A DNA stretch of 32,652 bases from Parafrankia sp. EUN1f (GTDB lineage: Bacteria; Actinomycetota; Actinomycetes; Frankiales; Frankiaceae), in NCBI RefSeq assembly GCF_000177675.1, contig NZ_ADGX01000094.1:1-32652 (forward strand), in the 5' to 3' direction. The translations under genes were made by a program, and so were the position numbers. The notes beneath the pieces are model-generated. The model was not told where the DNA came from and did no database searches. It saw nothing but the letters and a program-made list of their open reading frames with translations. Positions 14,570-22,522 of the stretch are shown piece by piece; position 1 is the stretch's first letter; each line of letters starts with the position of its first letter.

Positions 14570-15277
14570 TCAAAGCATTAGATCAAGATGGAACTTGAAC
14601 GCACTACTGAGCCCGGCGAGTAGATGACCGCCCTTGATCGAGCTGGCGAGAGATGGTCTGCCAATCACCCCGGTGGATGTGTAGGTGGGCATTCCGACCG
14701 AGAGTAGGTGAGGGCGCTCGTTGGCTATGTGGTCGCCGCTCTTGTAAGAGTCTCTGACCTGCTCGGGTGTGGTGTGTAGCAGAACGGAGACCTCAAGTTC
14801 TCCGGCGTGCATGTCCTCCGAGTGGTCGGTCTCCATGCCGGCGGCTTCGCGGGCGCGGGTCCAGTCGGTTTTGCCGGGGAACAGGATCATCCGCGGCCCA
14901 CCGATGTTCGCTTCCTGGACGATGTTGGAGAGCACGTAGTTGCCGCCGTGCCCGTTCACGATGACTAGCCGGTCTACCCCGGAAGCGCTTAGGGATGCGG
15001 TGATGTCATCGATCAGGGCGATGAGGGTGCGGGCGCTGATGCTGACCGTGCCGGGGTAGGAGGCGTGTTCGTGGGAGCAGGAGAAGGTGATCGGGGGGAG
15101 CAGGAACAGGCCGTAGTCGTCGGCGATGCGGCGCGCGATGGCGGAGGCGATCAGGGTATCCGTCGTCAACGGCAGGAAGTCGCCGTGCTGTTCGAAGCTT
15201 CCGACCGGAAGCACGGCGACCCGGGGGTTGAGCGCCCGGATGTCGGTGGTGGTGGCCGTGGTGGCGAGAGAGTCCAC
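14570..15277 (-). CDS. Creatininase-family amidohydrolase
   Basis: The 235-aa protein carries the creatininase motifs in order: VAVLPVGSFEQHGDFLPLTT with metal ligands E, H and D; SCSHEHASYPGTVSIS; the VNGHGGN turn; and MHAGELEVSVLL with His and Glu. These dinuclear-metal enzymes hydrolyse amide bonds in small molecules. One subgroup (MftE) cuts the mycofactocin precursor peptide. It follows the regulator gene by nine bases in one operon and converges on the radical SAM gene. A role as peptide-processing enzyme for the nearby RiPP is possible but unproven; a stand-alone creatininase is the alternative. Confidence 0.8.
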   Translation of the reverse strand: MDSLATTATTTDIRALNPRVAVLPVGSFEQHGDFLPLTTDTLIASAIARRIADDYGLFLLPPITFSCSHEHASYPGTVSISARTLIALIDDITASLSASGVDRLVIVNGHGGNYVLSNIVQEANIGGPRMILFPGKTDWTRAREAAGMETDHSEDMHAGELEVSVLLHTTPEQVRDSYKSGDHIANERPHLLSVGMPTYTSTGVIGRPSLASSIKGGHLLAGLSSAFKFHLDLML

Positions 15278-15286
15278 GTGAGCAGC

Positions 15287-16637
15287 CTACGGCCGACCGA
15301 TGCGGGTGGCCGGTGGCAAGGTCGTGAGCGCTGCGGCCAGCGTGCGGACCTCGTCAGTCTTCCGCCAGCGACCGAGCCAGCCGGGCAGGCGGTGCAGCTC
15401 GTCGGCGGCTCGGGCGGAAGCCGTGTCAGCCACGATCGGGATTGCCTCCATCGCCACGGCGCAGGCGCGGGCGGGTTCGCGTTGGGCTGCGTAGGCGTTG
15501 GCAAGGCGGGCGAGATGCAGGCCGCGGTCACGCTCGAACTCGGCGGGCCAGTCGGTCAGGCAGTCCTCGTAGACCGTGATCGCCTCCCGCGTCTGGCCGA
15601 GGATGAGCCAGCAGTCCGCGGCCTCCAGCTCGACGTACGCCGGAGTGCAGTAACCGGTCAGGGTGCGTTCGGTCTCACCGTGGTCGTCGGTGATGGCGGC
15701 GTGGTGGCGGGCCTGGTCGAGCGCGCGGGCACAGGCGGCGGCGTCTCCGGCAAGGGCGTGGCCACGGGCGATCTGCCGGTAGGCCAGGGCTCGAGCGCGG
15801 GGGCTGATGGTGTCGGAGCGGCGTAGTGCGGCCTCGGCGAGTCCGAGTGTTGCTCGGCGGTCCCGGCGGGCGGCGGCATGGTGGCTCTTGCGGGTCAGGA
15901 CGTAAGAGATCATCAGGGAGTCGTCGGCCTCGGTCGCCCACTCCAGGGCTCGGTCCGACCAGTGGGCGGCGGCGCGGTCGTCGCCTGCGTCCTGGTGGAG
16001 CCAGCCGGCGAACTCGGCGAACGACGATCCGACCTGGAGAACCCGGGTCCGGGTGGGGCCGTCCGCCACGGCCAGAAGGCGGCCGATGAAGTCGAGCTGG
16101 ACTGCGGCCGTGGCCATGAGATGGCGTGGGCCCATCATGTTGTCCAGCCGGGCGTACTGGGCGAGCGTGCCGTGAAGCGCGTCCACGGCTGCGGGGTTGA
16201 CCCGGCGCGGCGGCTCGACGGGACTCGTCGGCGCTCCGATCGGCCCGTCAGGCCGGCTTCCTTCCGCCCCGCCTTCGCCAGAGACGCCGAGTAGCCGTCG
16301 GGCGTCCGCTGGCATGTCGAGACCGTCCGCGATGCGGGCGAAGACCTGCTATCGAGACCGTCCGCGATGCGGGCGAAGACCTGCTATCGAGACCGTCCGC
16401 GATGCGGGCGAAGACCTGCTGTTCCTCGACGCGCCGTTTGCGTCGCACGATCTTGCTGATGTCGGGCTGGGCGATGCCGACCCGTTGGCCGATCGTGGTC
16501 TGGCTGGCGTTCGCGTGCTTGCTGTAGAGCAGAAAGAACGTTGCCATGTCCCGGGCGCGCAGTGCTTCGCGTACGTCGGCCCGGGTCCAGAAGGCGGCGG
16601 GCGTCTCCTGGGCGCGGGTCGGCCTGTTCTGGCTCAT
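15287..16637 (-). pseudogene. XRE-family regulator with TPR-like C-terminus, split by 35-bp triplication
   Basis: ATG 16637 has GGAGG (16646-16642) upstream. The N-terminal part (MSQNRPTRAQETPAAFWTRA, then ASQTTIGQRVGIAQPDISKI) is an XRE helix-turn-helix. It reads to VFARIADGL, then enters a 35-bp sequence present three times (16317-16420). One copy would continue in frame into MPADARRLLGVSGEGG and a 340-residue helical TPR-like repeat region (ARLDNMMGPRHLMATAAVQL through REPARACAVAMEAIPIVADT). Two extra copies add 70 bases and put the two parts out of frame. An intact product would be about 450 aa, normal for this regulator type in actinomycetes. It probably regulated the creatininase gene downstream. 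Confidence 0.8.
16317..16420. repeat. Three tandem 35-bp repeats within the regulator gene
   Basis: Units at 16317-16351, 16352-16386 and 16387-16421 begin TCGAGACCGTCCGCGATGCG. The first two are identical and the third differs only at its last base. Since 35 is not a multiple of three, one or four copies keep the regulator in frame while two or three break it. Confidence 0.95.
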
Positions 16638-16716
16638 TCGGCCTCCGCATGACGGATGCGGACCAAGACCGGAGTGCCTGATTCTATGCGCAGGGTGTCC
16701 GTCCTGTGGCTTTCGG

Positions 16717-16792
16717 CGCTGGCGGAACGACGCGCCCGGCGAGCACGGCCCGCAGGGCCGCGCGCAGTCGGCCGCGCGGCGTTCCGCCAGCG
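16717..16792. repeat. Large GC-rich inverted repeat, copy 2 of hairpin block
   Basis: CGCTGGCGGAACG (16717-16729) and CGTTCCGCCAGCG (16780-16792) are perfect complements. The interior resembles the block at 14439-14505. It lies between the regulator start and the rep stop. Confidence 0.6.
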
Positions 16793-16795
16793 ACT

Positions 16796-16812
16796 CCCGG
16801 CCGAAGGCCGGG
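16796..16812 (-). terminator. Hairpin after rep
   Basis: CCCGGCC-GAA-GGCCGGG is a perfect 7-bp stem with a 3-base loop, 22 bases after the rep stop on the minus strand. Actinomycete terminators often lack a T-run, as here. Confidence 0.5.
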
Positions 16813-16833
16813 CTTGACCAAGTAGAGAAGGTT

Positions 16834-18219
16834 CTAACCGGCGAGATCCTCCGGGGTGTCGACTCCGGCAATGAGGGCCTGGCCCGGGGTGTAGCCGCTG
16901 CCGGCGTACCGCCACCGGCCGACCCTCGCGGTCTGCTCGTCGCCTGGTGCTGGGAGCCCTTGAAGGACGCGGGCGTTCTCGGCGCGCTCTGCGGACCGTG
17001 CTCCGCGCAGTGCGCCCAGGGTCGTGGAGTACCTCCGGCTTCGGGTGCCGAAGTGTCCGCGGAACCCAAGCATGTGCGCCCAACGGCGAAGATTCAGCTC
17101 GGAATGCTCCGGCATCCCGCCGAGCCTCCAACAGGTTTGGATCATCGCGCGGGCGTGGTCGGTGACGTCCAGGTGCTCGATGTCGGCAGCGGCTCGGATG
17201 CGGTGGTGCACTGTCCCGCTTACCTCGGCGCCCTTTGTCGCGTACTTCGCGATGTAGCCGGCGACCTTCTCGTCTGCCGTCCGGTCGTCGGATGCGGCTG
17301 TCAGCACGGCACGGGTGTCGAGCTGGTCCCCCCATCGCAGTGTCCGGCTGGGTTCGGCCTCGTCGGGTCCGCCCGGCACGGACAGCCGGACTTCCTCTGC
17401 GGCCTGGTGGACGGCCTCGCCGAGCACGGCCAGGGTCGCCCATTCGGGAGGCCGCTCCGATCCGCCTTCCGGCCCGTCGAGCCGGATGAGGGCGTGCAGG
17501 TGGACCAGTCCACGGGCCTGGAACTCGGCGACCTTCGCGAACGACACGCGGAGTTCCTGAGAGAGGCGGGTGCGGCTGATGCCCGCGTGGTCGGCCAGCC
17601 GGCGGCGCAGGTAGATCGTGAACCGTTGCCAGAGCAGGCCGACGTGGGCGTTCCACAGCACGGCGCCGTCATAGTCGAAGCAGCCGGCGCACAGGGGCTG
17701 TCCGATCCGCGGGTCGCCGGGCTCGTGCCGCTCGTCGCACCACTGCGGGCGGCCGTGGGCGCAGGCCGGCCGCTGCCTCCGGGGCCGGCAGGGGAGTAGC
17801 CGGCCGTTCCGTTCCCGGCGGGCGTGCACCGGGCCGAAGGATGGCGCGGTGAGCGTGACGAACAGGCGGGGATGCAGGCGGACGGATTCGGGTACGCCCT
17901 TCCCGCCGATGAGACCGGCGCGGATCAGGTGGAAGGTGTCGGCCTGGTAGATCCGGGAGCATGCGGGGCAGACGGCGGCCCGCCGGTTCCCGCACGCGGT
18001 GAGCAGGTAGCCGGTGGGCTCGTCCGTCGTCGAATACCGGTCGATGACCTCGCCGGTTCCCGTGTGCACGGTGAGCTCGTCGCCGATGAGGCGCACCGGA
18101 CGGGCGCAGCCGTGCACGCCTTTGGCGATCGCGGTCCAGCGGGCGAAGTCCGGGCCGTTCGCCTGGGCCAGGACCTCCCGCATGGCAGGGGTGAGGGTGG
18201 GGAAGCCATCGCCGGTCAT
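16834..18219 (-). CDS. RepSA-type replication initiator of an AICE
   Basis: The 461-aa protein has a zinc-finger-like cluster (CGNRRAAVCPACSRIYQADT, about residues 76-95) and further Cys/His pairs (CAHGRPQWC, CAGCFDYD). It has the HUH-type metal motif in GLVHLHALIRLDG (about 235-247) and, further on, KVAGYIAKYATKG with the candidate catalytic Tyr. These features match the RepSA/pSAM2-type rolling-circle initiators of actinomycete integrative and conjugative elements. Length is normal and the frame intact. It overlaps the upstream small gene (ATGA), so the two are coupled. No TraB/FtsK-like transfer gene accompanies it. Confidence 0.88.
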   Translation of the reverse strand: MTGDGFPTLTPAMREVLAQANGPDFARWTAIAKGVHGCARPVRLIGDELTVHTGTGEVIDRYSTTDEPTGYLLTACGNRRAAVCPACSRIYQADTFHLIRAGLIGGKGVPESVRLHPRLFVTLTAPSFGPVHARRERNGRLLPCRPRRQRPACAHGRPQWCDERHEPGDPRIGQPLCAGCFDYDGAVLWNAHVGLLWQRFTIYLRRRLADHAGISRTRLSQELRVSFAKVAEFQARGLVHLHALIRLDGPEGGSERPPEWATLAVLGEAVHQAAEEVRLSVPGGPDEAEPSRTLRWGDQLDTRAVLTAASDDRTADEKVAGYIAKYATKGAEVSGTVHHRIRAAADIEHLDVTDHARAMIQTCWRLGGMPEHSELNLRRWAHMLGFRGHFGTRSRRYSTTLGALRGARSAERAENARVLQGLPAPGDEQTARVGRWRYAGSGYTPGQALIAGVDTPEDLAG

Positions 18220-18431
18220 GCGGCGTCACGCAGGTTCGCCGCATCCTGAATCCGCGCGCCGGTTGCCTCCATGTCGATCGTCACCGGCGCGATGCCCGCG
18301 GCGTCCTCGTCTGCCTCGGGCAGGAAACGCACTCCGAGGATGAGCGAGACGCGGCGCCACTTCGCCTCCGACCACTGCGGCGAGCGTGCCGCCTGGCGGC
18401 GTCCCCATTCCCGAGCGTCCACCTGGTCCAC
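18216..18431 (-). CDS. Small AICE protein upstream of rep
   Basis: The chosen GTG at 18431 lies nine bases after AAGGAG (18446-18441), giving 71 aa: VDQVDAREWGRRQAARSPQW, SEAKWRRVSLILGVRFLPEA, then an acidic tail. It overlaps rep by four bases. A similar small basic protein often precedes rep in such elements; it could be an accessory replication or excision factor, but no family motif is clear. A longer frame to 18500 lacks support. Confidence 0.65.
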   Translation of the reverse strand: MDQVDAREWGRRQAARSPQWSEAKWRRVSLILGVRFLPEADEDAAGIAPVTIDMEATGARIQDAANLRDAA

Positions 18432-18946
18432 GGACCGGGGCTCCTTCCGTGTGAACGGAAGGACTGCGCAACCACAGGCAGACAGCCCGGAACCCTGCAC
18501 CGGGCTGCTGCGGAGTGGTTGCGGCTACTCGTCTGGGTGGCGCGGGCGTGGCCCGTATCTCTGTGAATGGGGATCTTTCCCATGCCCCGATGGGACCCGC
18601 GCCTGGGGCTGCCGCCGTGCTCGATTTCTGGTTTGTGTCCACGTCCTGAAAGACGTGCACCCCGCGGGACTGCGTCAGTCCGGTTCGACCGTAGGCGGAG
18701 CATCGCCGGTGCGCCCATGGCGAGTCGCCATGGTTTCTCGCCATGGATCAGGACGGGGCACCCTCGGCATTCTGTGACCACCGCGGCACGGCGAACCTCC
18801 GGGCGGGTGCCCATCCGGGGCCACACACGACCCGCTCGCCGGCGGACCGTGCCGCGCCGTCTCCGGTGCCGGGCGAGTCGACCCGAATCCTCGTCCGGCA
18901 CCGGGCCACGCCGCATGCCTCGCCTGCCGGCGAAGGAGGGCAGACC
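18432..18946. promoter_or_regulatory. Divergent control region of the AICE
   Basis: This 515-base region separates the leftward rep operon from the rightward small genes. It holds the palindrome CCATGGCGAGTCGCCATGG (18715-18733) and a third TCGCCATGG at 18738-18746, a likely repressor or iteron site. No gene with recognisable motifs was seen. Confidence 0.5.
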
Positions 18947-19171
18947 ATGACCTGTCTCGCTGCCGATCAACCACCGCCGCTCTACGGCCTGGTCGTCTTC
19001 GACGGCCCCGGCCGCGCCGTGAAGGCCGTCATGGTCGTCTTCGAGAACGCGCACGCGGCTGACGCACACGCCCGCCGGGCCGGGCTCGGTGACTACGCGG
19101 TGGCGCCGCTGTCGTTCTGTCTCGACCGCTCGGCCCGCGCCCTCACCGCCAACCACGGGGGCCCGTCATGA
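18947..19171 (+). CDS. Small hypothetical AICE protein
   Basis: ATG 18947 has a strong GAAGGAGGG ribosome site. The 74-aa product reads MTCLAADQPPPLYGLVVFDG, PGRAVKAVMVVFENAHAADA, then HARRAGLGDYAVAPLSFCLD. It has an alpha-beta pattern without a known motif and overlaps the next gene by four bases. No function assigned. Confidence 0.6.
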   Translation: MTCLAADQPPPLYGLVVFDGPGRAVKAVMVVFENAHAADAHARRAGLGDYAVAPLSFCLDRSARALTANHGGPS

Positions 19172-19563
19172 CCGAAACCACGCCATCCGTGACGCGGGTA
19201 GGACGCTCAGACGACGCTGAGCGGACCGTCGCGGCGGCCTACCGGGCGTACGTGATGACCCTGCTCGAACAGGATGCCGAGTACGACGAACGGCCGGAGG
19301 GCGATCCACCGTTACTCGTCAGCGACTACCGCCGGGCGCTGTTCGCGCTGCTCGAACGTGACCCGGTTCCGCTGCTGATGGCCGGGCGGGGAGTGGTGAC
19401 CCCCGGTGAGGCGATGGCGTTCATGGCGGGGCAACGGGCCGCGCTCGACGCCGTGGCGGTGGCGATCGGGGAGGCGTGGCGTCCGGGGCTCCTCGCGGGC
19501 AGGCGTGGACGCTGGATGCATCGGCTCCGCTCCGACCGCCACGACACAGCCGACAAAGGGTAG
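19168..19563 (+). CDS. Hypothetical AICE protein
   Basis: The 131-aa product is coupled to the previous gene through ATGA. It is mostly helical and charged (AYRAYVMTLLEQDAEYDERP; SDYRRALFALLERDPVPLLM; MAFMAGQRAALDAVAVAIGE) with a basic tail. It has no recognisable domain. It converges on the integrase, whose stop is about 60 bases away. Confidence 0.55.
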   Translation: MTETTPSVTRVGRSDDAERTVAAAYRAYVMTLLEQDAEYDERPEGDPPLLVSDYRRALFALLERDPVPLLMAGRGVVTPGEAMAFMAGQRAALDAVAVAIGEAWRPGLLAGRRGRWMHRLRSDRHDTADKG

Positions 19564-19625
19564 AACAGGCCGGACACGGCCTCACGCGCGGCAGACTGAC
19601 GGGCCGCGGGTCGACCGGTGGCCGG

Positions 19626-20664
19626 CTACTCCCGCCAGAGCAGCTCCAACAGATCCGGGTCGAACGTGCCTCGGGCGCCGCGTCCCTTGCCAGCAGGATG
19701 CACGATCACGGCGTGCAGGGCCTCGCGGACGTAGGCGCGCTTCTGCGACAGGTCCAGCTCATCGGCCTCCCACCGGCGGCGGACGTCCGTCACGTCCACC
19801 CGCGCTCGGCTGACGGCGGCCTCGTGCCGGTTGCGGTCCCGGGTCAGCTCACGGGCACGCTCCTCCAGCTCCCGGACAGTCGTGAAGAACAGGCCATCCG
19901 AGATCTGGTCGGTCTGCCACTGCTGGCGCAGAACGCCAATCTTCGCGGTGACCCGGTCCAGCTCGGTCTGACCGGTCCACGGCCCCAGGTCGGCGGCGAC
20001 GGCCTGCCGCTCCTCCAGCTTCGCCAACACAGCCTCGGTGATGAACTCGTCCACTTTGTCGCCTCGGCGGCCGAGTCCGCTGCATCCGCCCTGGGCCGCG
20101 GGGATGCAGAAGTACATGTGCCCGGCGCAGTCCCGTTGCTGCTTCACCCTGAGCCGCGCGTTGCACAGGGTGCCGTCGGGGCGTGGACGTCCGCACCGAG
20201 CGGCGGACCCGGCGGCGCACCTTCCGGGACTCGATCTTCGCGAAGGCCACCCCGACCAACCCCATGCCCTCGACGTCCTCGGAGTACAGGTCCTTGCGGC
20301 CCCGGGCGTCGGCGTAGACGCGGCCGTCCTCGGCGGTGAGCGCGTCGACGAACCGCTCGTAGTCACCGGAACGGCGGGCCAACCGGTCCTCGGCGACGAC
20401 CACGACACCCTGCACGGCGGTTCCGTCCGGAAGGCGGCCGGCCTTTACCGCCTTCAGCATCGCCTCGAAGCCGTCGCGGATGACCTCGGCCTTGCTGGCC
20501 GAGCGGTCGTTGTCGGTGAACTCGTGGACGATGGACCAGCCGAGCCGGGCGGCCGTCTCGCGGTTGACCTTGTGCTGGTCGGCGACGCCGTGGGCGTCCC
20601 CGGCCTTGTCGTAGCCGATCCGGGCGTAGGACACCACCGGGACCACATGCTCCATGCCGGACAT
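19626..20664 (-). pseudogene. int: Large serine integrase, internally deleted, nucleophile replaced
   Basis: ATG 20664 has GGAGGG upstream. The N-terminal resolvase domain reads VVSYARIGYDKAGDAHGVAD, then VVVVAEDRLARRSGDYERFV and VGVAFAKIESRKVRRRVRRS. At the invariant YxRxS position the codon is GGC (20616-20614), Gly in place of the catalytic Ser. After RRS the frame breaks at about 20195-20201, and the next frame resumes at CGRPRPDGTLCNARLRVKQQ, part of the zinc-ribbon, then the coiled-coil and C-terminal part (LTRDRNRHEAAVSRARVDVT). The recombinase middle domain is missing: about 1.0 kb remains of an expected 1.5-1.6 kb. The start lies 15 bases from the right att arm, as expected for an integrase beside attP. 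Confidence 0.85.
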
Positions 20665-20678
20665 CCTGACCCCTCCAC

Positions 20679-20715
20679 GTACCTAGGTCATAGGTGAATG
20701 TCCGGATTCCTCAAG
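20679..20715. other. Right attachment site (attR)
   Basis: GTACCTAGGTCATAGGTGAA (20679-20698) is the inverted counterpart of the arm found at the left repeats (ATGACCTAGGTAC side). It then passes through GGATT into CCTCAAGAACATCTGG, the continuation of the target gene. Comparing with repeat 7 places the crossover at a TT dinucleotide, which is characteristic of serine integrases. Confidence 0.8.
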
Positions 20716-20907
20716 AACATCTGGAAGGATGATCGCTCCTGGGCCGATGGTCCGACCGGCTTCTTCACGGTCCATCTGGTTCTGACCGTCGCCTCCGTGG
20801 CCATCGGCTCCGTCGTCGGTTGGCTCGGCATCCGCGGCGCGCGTTCGGGGCGCCCCGCGGTTCCCGGCGCAGCCTCGTCTGACCAGATGATCAGTTCTGG
20901 TCGCTGA
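20698..20907 (+). pseudogene. 3' half of the SCO4848-type gene
   Basis: From the core onwards the frame encodes FLKNIWKDDRSWADGPTGFF, then the second helix TVHLVLTVASVAIGSVVGWL and the tail to ISSGR. It is the natural continuation of any of the seven truncated 5' fragments. An ATG created in the att arm (20698) could start a 69-aa product, but the first helix would be missing. Confidence 0.8.
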
Positions 20908-21003
20908 CGCCCTCAGGTGGACGGCGGCGCGGGACGATTTCGTGTCGCCTTCCTTTCCTCGTCCTGTTCCCCCGGTAGGCTCGCCACTCCGCTGGCGAGT
21001 GCG

Positions 21004-21471
21004 TCAGCGAAGGACGTCTCGCCTGGTCGGCCAGGTTGGCTCCGGTAGTCGTTGCAGGAGGCCCTTGTCCGCGAGCCTGGTCCACCGGGGGCGGCTACGC
21101 CACATCTCGGCCTCGGCCTCGTCCGCCCAGCGGCGGCGGGCGAGGCGGGTCATCATCGTTCCCTGGTCGAGATAGCGCTGGAATCGACGGCGACGGTGCC
21201 ACTGCACTGCTATCAGAATCAGCAGGGCGAGGCCTGCGCCCCCACTCAGGAGAATGAAAAGGATTCCGGCCGCCGACTCGCTGTCCGTGGCAAGGCAGAG
21301 AACCAAGGAAAAGGTAAAATCCACCAGCAGGAGCTCCCAGACGAGCGCTCCGCCCCCGTTGGGTGCCTGGCGCTCCCTCACTTCCAGCCAGAAATACCAC
21401 ATCGCGGGAAGTCGCGGCCTCTCCTCGTCGGGAAAGGTGCCGGTTCCGGCGGGCCTGCCACGTGCGGGCAT
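21004..21471 (-). CDS. Hypothetical two-helix membrane protein
   Basis: ATG 21471 follows GGAGG by four bases. The 155-aa product has a soluble N-terminus (MPARGRPAGTGTFPDEERPR), two hydrophobic segments (LLLVDFTFSLVLCLA, about 50-65; GILFILLSGGAGLALLILIA, about 74-93), then a basic, Arg-rich cytoplasmic tail. Function unknown. It is the first clearly chromosomal gene right of the element. Confidence 0.65.
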   Translation of the reverse strand: MPARGRPAGTGTFPDEERPRLPAMWYFWLEVRERQAPNGGGALVWELLLVDFTFSLVLCLATDSESAAGILFILLSGGAGLALLILIAVQWHRRRRFQRYLDQGTMMTRLARRRWADEAEAEMWRSRPRWTRLADKGLLQRLPEPTWPTRRDVLR

Positions 21472-21647
21472 GAGACCTCCGGTCACCCCGGCGGACGAGC
21501 CGTCCGCAGCACGGGACGGATTCTAGTCGCGGCGCGAGGCGTTCGGCGCTTTTACGGAGACGAGCGCCGAATCCAGGGAAGGCGCGAGGTCCGCACGGGC
21601 GGCGCGGGCTGTGGCCGGGAACGTGACCCGGCCACAGCGGTGCCGGG

Positions 21648-22409
21648 TCAGGTGTTACGACCGCCGTTGACGCCGATGACCTGGCCGGTGATGTAGCCGG
21701 CCTCCTCGGAGACGAGGAACGCGCACGCTGCGGAGATGTCCTCCGGCCGGCCGACGCGGCGGACCGGGGTCCGGGCGGCGTGCTCGTCCACGGTCGCGCC
21801 GAAACGGCCTTTCTGCTCGCTGAGGCGCAGCATCGGGGTGTCGACGAAACCCGGGGGAATGGTGTTGACGGTGATGCCGCTCGGACCGAGTTCGAGCGCG
21901 AGGGCCTTGGTGAAGCCGATGACGCCCGCCTTGGAAGCGACGTAGTGGGCCATGTAGGGCTGGCCGCCCTGCGCGCTGGAGGAGGAGATGTTGACGATCC
22001 TGCCCCAGCCGGCCTCGATCATGTCCGGGAGGGCGGACTGGCAGCAGTGGAACGTCCCGGTCAGGTTCACGGTGAGGATCGACGTCCAGGATTCCAGGGA
22101 CATGTCGATGAACCGGTGGTAGCCGGTCTTCCCGGCCGAGTTCACCAGGATGGTGACGGGCCCGAGGTGTTCGCGGGTCTGCGCCAGGGCCTGGTCGACG
22201 CTTGCGCGGTCGGCGACATCGATGGCGAGGGCGTGCGCTGTGCCGCCCTCGGCCTCGATCTCGGCCACGACCTGCTTGGCGTCGCCCTCGTTGAGGTCCA
22301 GCACGGCGACCTTGGCGCCGTCCCGGGCGAGCCGCTGCGCGCAGGAACGCCCGATTCCCGAGGCGCCGCCCGTCACGACGGCGACCTTGCCGTTCAGTGT
22401 CCCGGCCAT
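21648..22409 (-). CDS. SDR-family dehydrogenase (3-oxoacyl-ACP reductase-like)
   Basis: The 253-aa protein has the classic short-chain dehydrogenase layout: VAVVTGGASGIGRSCAQRLA (TGxxxGxG cofactor site, about 12-19), LDLNEGDAK after strand 2 (NAD preference likely), NSAGKTG, then catalytic Ser (ISSSSAQGG), Tyr and Lys in YVASKAGVIGF. The C-terminal GQVIGVNGGRNT is typical. ATG 22409 has a purine-rich GGAAAGGAAAG upstream; the longer frame to 22667 has no support. It lies about 110 bases after the regulator fusion on the same strand and opposite the dioxygenase, suggesting a role in a shared catabolic pathway. Confidence 0.88.
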   Translation of the reverse strand: MAGTLNGKVAVVTGGASGIGRSCAQRLARDGAKVAVLDLNEGDAKQVVAEIEAEGGTAHALAIDVADRASVDQALAQTREHLGPVTILVNSAGKTGYHRFIDMSLESWTSILTVNLTGTFHCCQSALPDMIEAGWGRIVNISSSSAQGGQPYMAHYVASKAGVIGFTKALALELGPSGITVNTIPPGFVDTPMLRLSEQKGRFGATVDEHAARTPVRRVGRPEDISAACAFLVSEEAGYITGQVIGVNGGRNT

Positions 22410-22522
22410 GGGTGTCTTTCCTTTCCGCGTCGACTGCCCGCGAGATGAGAGAGAAGAACGGGATGAGAGAGGATGAGGGGCGGCCGCCAGCGGCCGCCGG
22501 CGGTCGCCGGTTTCGGCTGGGG

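Noticed and set aside
16546-17799. Plus-strand 417-codon frame opposite rep
   Set aside because: RepSA motifs are on the minus strand; this frame has none and crosses the rep terminator and regulator start.
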